From NCBI RefSeq assembly GCF_964355755.1, contig NC_092672.1, forward strand, positions 4,464,001 through 4,528,000: a DNA stretch of 64,000 nucleotides, in the 5' to 3' direction. Positions 59,201 through 64,000 of this stretch are shown one piece after another. The notes beneath the pieces are model-generated. The model worked only from the letters and a program-made list of their open reading frames with translations, was not told where the DNA came from and made no database searches. Position numbers and translations under genes: made by a program. The stretch comes from Antedon mediterranea. Taxonomy: Eukaryota; Echinodermata; Crinoidea; Comatulida; Antedonidae. The stretch's first letter is position 1, and the number at the start of each line of letters is the position of its first letter.

Positions 59201-62200
59201 AAGGAGGATGTACAACAATAGAACCCCTATTAAGCCTGAGCAGAGGCATTCCTTGTATAAAGTTTGGCCATTATAGTGTTAAAACATACATTTCCCTTGT
59301 AATTTAGTCACAGATAAATTTCTCCTTAAAATGGATGTCCACTGAAAAGATTAGTCCCTAAGTAGTCCCCTGATAGGTTTGTCCCCTGATTAGGAATTTC
59401 CCCTGAATAGGAATGTCCCCTGAATAGGAATGTCCCCTGAATAGAGGTATCCCCTGAATAGAGGTATCCCCTGTATAGAGGTGTCTCCTGTATAGAGGTG
59501 TCTCCTGTATAGAGGTGTCTCCTGTATAGAGGTGTCTCCTGTATAGAGGTGTCTCCTGTATAGAGGTGTCTCCTGTATAGAGGTGTCTCCTGTATAGAGA
59601 TTTCTCCTGTATAGAGATTTCTCCTGTATAGAGGTGTCTCCTGTATAGAGGTGTCTCCTGTATAGAGGTGTCTCCTGTATAGAGGTGTCTCTTGTATAGA
59701 GGTGTCTCCTGTATAGAGGTGTCTCCTGTATAGAGGTGTCTCCTGTATAGAGGTGTCTCCTGTATAGAGGTGTCTCCTGTATAGAGGTGTCTCCTGAATA
59801 GAGGTGTCTCTTGTATAGAGGTATCTCCTGTATAGAGGTGTCTCCTGTATAGCGGTTCCTCAAAGATCAAGAAGACTTTAATAATAGGTATACTGTCCAA
59901 GAAACTGTTATCTATCGTTTAGCATTCTTTTATTAAGTCTGTATACATTAGTAATACTTTAGTATAAATTGATGCCTTTAGGGTGGATGAGAAATAACTG
60001 CTAATTTGAATCAGCTTATGGCCGGAGGGGTGTCAAAACCATAAAGCAAAGTAGCGATATCTTCAACGATTGCTTTAGAAACAGATCTGCAGATTACTGT
60101 ATGTTGTGTCACTGACAACAACTTGATACATGCGGCAAAGAAACCTGGGCAAATCAGATAATTTAAAAATATGTAGCAATAACTTATTTTTTAGTTTATA
60201 AATAAGTTTTTATTGACAAATCAAAGCGAAAGAACAACTTTTGTGTATTCTCTTTATTAACCTTGGTTGCTGGATCTTTGCCAGCACGTCACAGATAATT
60301 GAAGGAAATGAGGTAAGTCCCTAAAGACCATATCTTTAACTGTGTTTAAAATTATTAATTTACTAGTTGTAGATTATTAGTGCATTTGATTAATCTCTGT
60401 TTATCTCTATATCAATATGTCTGTCAATGGTCTACATACTAATACCATTTGAAACCAGCTCCAATCTTCAAAATAAGATTTAAGTTGAGATAAAAGTTGA
60501 TTCATATTTTGTGTGGTTAGGTTGTTACTTTTCTTTTATATTGTTTTCTACTGTAAATTTTTAATTTGAAAATAAAATTAAAAGAAATAGTATGTTTATA
60601 AGCTCCTTTGGAGATTATAAAGATTAGTTTTTACCCTGACCAAAGTAAACACGGGATTAGAAAGGGGTCACTAATTTCTTTTGAGTTACCATTTTGTTTA
60701 TAAAATATTTAAAATGATACAATACTCAATACTTTTGGTTTCAATTTCGTATTGGTTGTTGTCTATGATTCATTTATATTATTGGAATCAAATTTTTATT
60801 TTTGGTTTGAAAATGAGGTGAAGATCGCAGAAGAGCTACTGTAACAGTGATTTAGTTTTGAAATAAATGCAGAGATAATCTGTGCTACTATAGCTCTGTC
60901 TACGCTATCAAACTTTATGTCACAAAAAATGTGATGTGCCCATATGGTGTCATATCACTACCATATTTGGGTATATCACTACCATATTTGGGCACATCAC
61001 ACTAGTTTAAGTGTAGAACGTTTGATAGATAGAATTTTATGCCCAACCCTATTCCTGCTCAAAAGAATTATTTGAGTCTCTTTCACTAAGCCTGTGTAAA
61101 CTAAATTTCAAACAAAGTTAATGAAATAAGAACTGAATTAATGAAATTAAGAGAATTAAAAATTGAATTAGTGTAGTGGATGCAGTTAAATGTAATGGTT
61201 CCAATTTGGATTAGGCCCTCCATGACCCCATGTCGGCCACAGTGCAGTACTGACACTCGCATCAGGAGAGGATCCCTTATTTTTGGATATTGGAAAACTC
61301 ACTTCTACCAGTTGCATGTGAAGAGGGTGGGGGAGGGAGTTAGGAGGGTAGGGGTCGGGGGTTGGGGTCGGGGGTTAGGAGGGTAGGGGTCATCAGCAGA
61401 TGTCAAATTGAACATTATATATTTTTTTCTTTCTGAGTAAAGTACTGTATTTTTAATTTGTTTGACTAATCTGACATAGTATTGATTGGTTATATCATTT
61501 CTCATCTGATATTATTAATTAGCCTTTAATTAATACTTGCCTAATTAATCAGATTGTTTGAAGGAGCAAAGATTGTATCTCAAATTAGTAATCCTAGACC
61601 TATATTATTGATACTTTCATTTTGATAGGGTTGTTTAATTTTAAATTAGGGGTAATTTTAAATACAAAAGTAATTTTTTTAAATTTTATAATAATGTTAG
61701 TTTTATCATTAATTTTTTTTTTTTTTTAATTAGAGTATAATTAATTAATGTTTAAAGGTATTTTATAATTTGTAAGCACTTGATTAGATTATTTACAGTA
61801 GTCTAGTGTCCTTCTAAGTCCCTGATTGTGTACGTAAGCGTAGTAATTGCCATTTCCTATTGCTTCTGAACAGTCCAAAGTAACCCCCGAGTCCAAATGG
61901 CCTTACCCAAGCGGTGAAGTATTTTAATTGCAACAATCTATACAAGTTGAGTAGCGTACTTCCCCTATATCACACAAGTCGTTTGTAATTGTCATTGAAA
62001 GTACTATGCCGTTGGCGCTATACTAACAGCACGACAGATTTCAAACATGTGGCAGGATTTATATAGTTTTCCAAATATCAATCTAGCTTCTCTATGCTGT
62101 ATTCACATGCTGGAGAATGCGCCCTCGTCAAAGACGATGTGCTGTCATGCACATTCAGGTAGGACATATTGTAATGTAGTCTGTTTTCATTTCAGCCAGA

Positions 62201-63129
62201 ATTATTGTATTTTTTGGTTTTTTTTTGTGGATTATTTATATTGTGAAAATTGTATGTAAAGGTAATTGTTTTGTTGACTTTATTATGTATATTTTGCTTC
62301 TTGTTTTTTTAGCTGTCGGCAATAAAAAAAAGTTGCCATTCCTGTACCTTCACTTCTTATTCTTAGGTGTCCTCATAGACCTTCTCATAATAGATGTTTA
62401 CCTGTTATGCAAATAGTTTATTTTGTCTTCTCCAAATTCATCATTTGTACTCGGGGTACCTGAGTCTAGGACTTACTCATTTTCTCCTTCTCCATCCGAC
62501 ACTATTGAGTCAAAAGTGCGATTTATAAAGTGCTACTCCACCCTTATTCGCTGTAGTATTGTGCTAGGATTTGGCATATTACAGGGACATGTCCTCAAAG
62601 CTTAACCGGATGCAGCCATATGAAGTTAGTACCGTATAGCCGTATAAACTATTTGGTAGCGGGTTTATTGATGTGTATGTGACATCACATTGCGTCTTAT
62701 GACGTCATTACAGCTTCTTTCGCTGTACTCCGAGTATCGCACATTTGTGCTTGTTATCTTTGATGTTCCCTGAAATGAGACTGACTTCCAACTTTGTACC
62801 TCTTGTACCTCCGTCATAGAGGGTTTATTTTCATTTTACAAAAACAAGTACAGACTTTCTTCCAATAAAAGGTCTCCTTTATTAGAGATCACATTTCTGC
62901 TGACCCGTAGGCTCAATTTTAAATTACTTTAATTCTCATGATCAATTTGTTTTGTTTCTTACAGGTAATGTAGTGTGGTTGGATTCTAATACAACAGCCA
63001 GAGCATTAATAGGGATGAGCCAGCAACAGTATATAAATAAGGGACCAATGATAGAGGAGATAACACCTCGTATTGACCTCAAGTCACATGATAGTACACC
63101 TGCAGCGGAACCAATGGAAGAAGGAGATG
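35211..63129 (+). CDS. NCBP3: Nuclear cap-binding protein subunit 3, 5' part (exons 1-6)
   Basis: Exons: 35211-35533, 35815-35911, 36381-36446, 47069-47204, 50632-50757, 62965-63129. All are GT-AG and in phase, giving 304 codons before the frame leaves the window. NCBP3 binds capped RNA and, with NCBP1, supports mRNA export. Hallmarks in family order: RRYENNPQNAFVTGFNVMSK (ends exon 3), EACTKRNSRAKRF (exon 4), then the RRM-like part SGVDNMSTQDVFRYF (220-234), IEWLNDTSCNVVWLD (242-256) and ARALIGMS. Human has WLDD where this protein has WLND (244-247). The N-terminus is divergent, with an acidic block (DEDLDFLDLLESDSSDLDED, 17-36). Start 35211 (AAAATGG) is preferred; an in-frame ATG at 35160 would add 17 residues. 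Introns 3 and 5 are 10.6 and 12.2 kb. Confidence 0.92.
36960..37112. mobile_element. MITE C copy 7 (NCBP3 intron 3)
   Basis: Ends AAGCTCTGTCTATACTATCA and TTGATAGTGTGGACATGGCTT. The interior has TATGGTAGTGATATAACATC and CATGTCCATATATGGGCACA. Confidence 0.85.
37335..37440 (+). repeat. CTCTTTGATGTGGTCTTAATCA repeat with poly-C
   Basis: Three copies of a unit starting CTTTGATGTGGTCTTAATCA, spaced about 45 bp, the last preceded by a run of about 16 C. A related CCCTCTTTGATGTCTCC lies at 37245. Confidence 0.75.
37489..38320. mobile_element. TIR element F (832 bp, NCBP3 intron 3)
   Basis: The ends TAAGGGCCTGTTTCTAT and ATAGAAACAGGCCCTTA are exact complements. Just inside, both arms carry GAACGGTT and AAACCGGTTTC blocks several times. 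The interior (about 37580-38090) holds no transposase; the ORFs at 37587-37829 (minus) and 38123-38320 lack domains. It is a non-autonomous DNA element, larger than the others here. Confidence 0.8.
38630..38847. mobile_element. MITE C copy 8, expanded interior
   Basis: Ends AAGCTCTGTCAACACTATCA and TTGATAGTGTAGGCAGAGCTT. The interior has four consecutive units of the type TGCCCAAATATGGTAGTGATA (38680-38770), against one or two in most other copies. Confidence 0.9.
39466..39680 (+). mobile_element. tRNA-derived SINE, reference copy (NCBP3 intron 3)
   Basis: The head has GTAGCTTGGTGGATAACATG (A box) and GGGTTCAATCC (B box) 45 bp apart. The body has TAACTCACGACTCTTTCAAC and TATAAGCACGATAAATTATA. 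The 3' tail has CATCCTGTAATTGGCGAGTT, TGTTGGATGCGTATGAAATT and an A-rich end. It matches the minus-strand copy at 15538-15751 along its length; the tail alone is at 20335-20397. Confidence 0.85.
39831..40108 (+). repeat. Tandem duplication of about 145 bp
   Basis: 39831-39955 and 39978-40108 share GAACATA-AAA, TTTTAATATTT, TACATTTTAGACGG, CTTTGTAAGCTT-GCACA and TCCGTCACAACTTGGAA in the same order with about 85% identity by eye. Function unknown. Confidence 0.8.
40845..40985. repeat. Copy of the CCCCTATTAAGGGG dispersed repeat
   Basis: GACACACCTATTAAGGGACG, GGGGACACCCCTATTAAGGG and GAAACCCCTTTATAGGGCTT then CTACT are units of the same family as at 11207, 45925, 56675, 57535 and 59297. They are not a regular array here. 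Confidence 0.55.
40988..41091. mobile_element. MITE C copy 9 (right part only)
   Basis: The right end TTTGATAGTGTAGACAGAGC then TTTA is intact, preceded by CACTACCATATTTGGGCATA and a second CCATATTTGGGCACA unit. The left end is missing and abuts the CCCCTATTAAGGG repeat. Confidence 0.8.
41430..41890. repeat. Cluster of CCAAT-containing repeats
   Basis: Blocks of the form AACAGCCAATTAGATTCATT, CAACAGCCAATCTAC, GGTAACCAATCACATCATTG and AATAGCCAATCAGATCCATT recur, two followed by TTATTTA-CT-CT. They look like worn copies of a short repeat. Confidence 0.5.
41960..42300. other. GC-richer unexplained block in NCBP3 intron 3
   Basis: The base composition is clearly higher in GC than the flanks. 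On the minus strand it ends with CCCCTTGTAGGACGAACAGG, and an internal CACTGATGTAGGACAACCAA echoes that. Two GATAACTGCCCATGGAGCC-type units lie at about 42218-42272. No long ORF. Possibly a worn retroelement. Confidence 0.4.
42310..45380. other. Intron 3 stretch with nothing recognised
   Basis: AT-rich intronic sequence of about 3 kb. No inverted-repeat element, array or exon was identified by eye; short ORFs such as 43405-43611 lack support. Confidence 0.4.
45385..45460 (-). mobile_element. LINE-type 3' tail, minus strand
   Basis: The minus strand reads GTGTAGCGCATTGAGAGCAT and GCGCTATATAAGAATGACCT then ATTATT, the usual shape of CR1-like LINE/SINE tails with an (ATT)n end. It resembles the tail at 30600-30664. 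Confidence 0.5.
45711..45917. mobile_element. MITE E (about 206 bp, NCBP3 intron 3)
   Basis: The ends AAGCCTGTTTTCCTGTCGAC then GTTATTCGACG and their exact complement close the element. The interior has several inverted TTAACGAT/ATCGTTAAC words, so most of it can fold. No ORF. Confidence 0.9.
45925..46025. repeat. Copy of the CCCCTATTAAGGGG dispersed repeat
   Basis: AAGGGGACATTTTCCATGAA, CTTTATTCAGAGGACACTTT and GAAATGTCCCTTAAAAGGAG then TTCTACTGTA. The end TTCTACTGTA matches other copies. Confidence 0.55.
47205..49018. other. NCBP3 intron 4, left part
   Basis: AT-rich intron with no element identified. The 83 aa ORF at 48516-48767 has no recognisable domain and overlaps short repeats such as CCGATAGATCTACCGATAGA. 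Confidence 0.4.
49020..49217 (+). mobile_element. Inverted-repeat element I copy 3 (NCBP3 intron 4)
   Basis: Starts CAGGCCTTTTGTCTTTTAAA, contains GTGTGCTACAAATTGCACTC, TAAATCGCACTCCTCAAGGG and CAGTTTAGGAGTGTGAT, and ends ATAAAAGGCTGG. It is in the same orientation as the copy at 18578. Confidence 0.85.
50450..50545 (-). mobile_element. Diverged tRNA-derived SINE head, minus strand
   Basis: The minus strand reads TATAGCTCGGTGTGTGTATG, a TTCCTTCTAATCCCAAGGTT spacer, then GATTCAATTCC. It has the same layout as the SINE at 39466 (A box, spacer with CCAA, B box) but is more diverged. The 3' part is not clear. Confidence 0.55.
50760..54180. other. NCBP3 intron 5, left part
   Basis: About 3.4 kb of AT-rich intron without an identified element. 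ORFs at 53054-53332 and 53187-53438 overlap on opposite strands and have no domain. A C-rich run (CCACCCCCCACCCCC) lies at about 54198-54215. Confidence 0.4.
54470..54600 (-). mobile_element. Second SINE-like family, copy 2
   Basis: The minus strand reads AGTCCCGTCACCAAATTACT, AAGACTTGTAATAAGACTTT and TATGTAGAGCATCTTGTGTA, matching 30180-30300. The tRNA-like head is not recognisable here. Confidence 0.65.
54610..56670. other. NCBP3 intron 5, middle
   Basis: AT-rich intron; nothing recognised by eye apart from short ORFs without support. Confidence 0.35.
56675..56776. repeat. Copy of the CCCCTATTAAGGGG dispersed repeat
   Basis: AACGAGGGACAATATATG, CCCTTATTTAGG, TTTAGGGGACAACTTTGTCG and TTGTCCCCTTAATGGAATTC then TACTG. 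The final TTCTACTG is shared with other copies. Confidence 0.6.
57535..57635. repeat. Copy of the CCCCTATTAAGGGG dispersed repeat
   Basis: GGGGACAACCCTATTAAC, ACAACCTTTAATCAGAGGAC and ATATCCCAATGATAGAGGTT then CTATTGTA, the same layout as 56675-56776. Confidence 0.55.
58119..58282 (+). other. Candidate unannotated terminal exon in NCBP3 intron 5
   Basis: In an AT-rich intron this block is GC-richer and keeps one + frame open to a TAA at 58280. It encodes EVIVVISGPFWPPPAGLLHQ, then SFYEWMYWLGAEKLVDQTQY and RFDYDQSGNYLTT. An AG at 58117-58118 could be the acceptor. The frame stays open upstream to about 58030. I do not recognise the peptide. The minus strand is also partly open, so it may be noncoding or a worn transposon. 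Confidence 0.25.
58318..58815 (+). repeat. Long-unit tandem repeat, about 3 copies
   Basis: TCAAAGAATATAAACAA, GGATTTACCTGATAAAATAT, AGTTAATTAGAAACATAGAA, GAGATTTAATTAGTT and CAGCAGATTCCAGATTTAGT recur in this order about three times with a 130-180 bp period and internal deletions. Confidence 0.75.
59297..59862 (+). repeat. 17 bp minisatellite, about 28 units
   Basis: From about 59360 units of type TCCCCTGATTAGGAATG grade into a homogeneous array of GAGGTGTCTCCTGTATA (59455-59855), interrupted by a few AGATTTC, CTTG and GTATC variants. The left edge (59297-59360) is ordinary single-copy sequence of the CCCCTATTAAGGGG family. Since 17 is not a multiple of 3, minus-strand ORFs of 180 and 157 aa with a 17-residue period result; they are not genes. 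Confidence 0.9.
59870..60890. other. NCBP3 intron 5 stretch
   Basis: AT-rich; no element or exon recognised. Confidence 0.35.
60891..61030. mobile_element. MITE C copy 10
   Basis: The left end TAGCTCTGTCTACGCTATCA is intact. The interior has GATGTGCCCATATGGTGTCA and two CCATATTTGGG-A units. The right arm is scrambled (AGTGTAGAACGTTTGATAG). Confidence 0.8.
61323..61391 (+). repeat. G-rich tract, potential G-quadruplex
   Basis: About 70 bp with at least ten runs of three to five G (GGGTGGGGGAGGGAG, then GGTCGGGGGTTGGGGTCGGG and GGTTAGGAGGGTAGGGG). It is an internally repeated GGGGTCGGGGGTT/GGAGGGTAGGGG unit on the + strand, i.e. in the NCBP3 pre-mRNA. Confidence 0.8.
61400..62960. other. NCBP3 intron 5, right end
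   Basis: AT-rich sequence with poly-T runs (61711-61728), short unsupported ORFs (62047-62605), and a weak copy of the ATAAAAGGTCTCC/TTATTAGAG-type repeat at about 62860-62890. No exon was recognised before 62965. Confidence 0.35.
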
Positions 63130-63199
63130 GTATGATAACTTTTTGCAATTTGATTTTCTCTTTAAATGATCTTCTTTATTTTTTATATTTAGGTTAAAA

Positions 63200-63880
63200 A
63201 ATTTCTCATGATTATTATGATGTCTCATGATCATTATTATTATTATAGCCATCATCATCATATTATCTTGTTCACTATTATTATTATATTATTATTATTA
63301 TTATTATCAGCATCATTATCATCTCTAATACTACATCATCTTTGTCAGTATCATCATCCTCATCACTATCATCTTCATCGTAATCCCCAGTATCTTCATC
63401 CTTTGTCACCATCATCATCATTATCATCATTATCATCATCATCACCACAATCATTATCATCATCACCTCAATCATTATCTCATCATCATCATCGTTTGTC
63501 ACCATCACCACAATCATTATCATCATCATCCTTTGTCACCTTCTTCATTATCATCATCATCATCGTCATCATCACCACAATCATCATCATCATCCGTTGT
63601 TACCATCATTATCTTCATCATCATCATGATCATTGTCATACATCATATTCCCAATCATTATCTTCATCATCTTCATCATCATCATCATCATCATCATCAC
63701 CATCACCATCATCATCATCACCATCATCATCCACATTACCATCATCACCATCACCATCATCACTATCATCATCATCATCATCATCATCACCATCACCATC
63801 ATCATCATCACCATCATCATCATCATTACCATCATCACCATCACCATCATCACTATCATCATCATCATCATATTCAACAC
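63200..63880 (+). repeat. Long TCATCA/CACCATCA microsatellite
   Basis: About 680 bp of ATC/ATT/ACC trinucleotides, starting about 70 bp after the NCBP3 exon 6 donor. Within it a block of about 120 bp (ATCATCACCATCACCATCAT with ACTATCATC) is repeated near 63690-63775 and 63780-63865. ORFs here (poly-Ser/His on +, poly-Asp or poly-Met on -) are by-products. Confidence 0.95.
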
Positions 63881-64000
63881 CAAGGCTACCATTCAATAGC
63901 AGATATCAATATGCATCATAAAAATGCATATTAACCCACCTTTATGTATATTGACTTCATTGCGTATTAGCGATTGAATGGAAAATAGGTGATAGAGATT

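Noticed and set aside
59358-59900. 180 and 157 aa minus-strand ORFs rich in YTGDTSIQETPLYRRH
   Set aside because: They are the 17 bp array read in two frames; the 17-residue period follows from 17 x 3 = 51 nt. No start context, splice site or domain.
63208-63934. ORFs of 81-237 aa with poly-Ser, poly-His, poly-Asp or poly-Met
   Set aside because: All six frames of a TCATCA microsatellite; no coding evidence.

Overview
This is a window of an animal nuclear genome. It is AT-rich, and its genes are split by canonical GT-AG introns with long AT-rich intergenic stretches. All recognised genes lie on the + strand. The encoded proteins are typical of animals (ABHD15, mitochondrial EF-Tu, class I aldolase, mitochondrial phosphatidylserine decarboxylase, NCBP3). 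The 5S rRNA style, the frequent TAGGCCTA-type words and the many short inverted-repeat elements suggest a marine invertebrate deuterostome, possibly an echinoderm. That placement is inference; nothing in the window names the species.

Layout. 1-5855: no gene; paired foldback elements (259-499, 506-686), a 150 bp duplicated segment and a minisatellite. 5856-7013: intronless ABHD15. 7014-9321: spacer ending in a terminal-inverted-repeat element about 120 bp before the next start codon. 9322-15982: TUFM in 11 exons, 451 aa. 15983-19697: spacer with a possible TATA promoter and 5' UTR exon for the next gene. 19698-22966: fructose-bisphosphate aldolase in 6 coding exons, 361 aa. 23846-23965: a 5S rRNA gene. 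24666-25220: a 5'-truncated non-LTR retrotransposon. 25916-32104: PISD in 6 identified coding exons, with an unexplained membrane-protein-like ORF in its first intron. 35211 to beyond the right edge: 5' half of NCBP3 (6 exons seen), with two introns over 10 kb that fill half the window and are packed with repeats.

The genes do not form one pathway, though three products are metabolic or mitochondrial (TUFM translation factor, PISD lipid enzyme, aldolase glycolysis). The grouping matters as linkage: human ABHD15, ALDOC and NCBP3 are on chromosome 17, and TUFM and ALDOA on 16p11.2. The window may therefore preserve part of an ancestral animal linkage group.

The other main story is mobile DNA. 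At least nine inverted-repeat (MITE-like) families can be read directly. One has ten copies in 64 kb and carries a variable number of internal 21 bp units. There are also tRNA-derived SINEs (one tail nested in a MITE), LINE 3' tails, and a dispersed repeat that seems to have seeded 17 bp tandem arrays at three loci. Several insertions begin within a few bases of a 5' splice site. No CRISPR, virus or prokaryotic-type system was seen.
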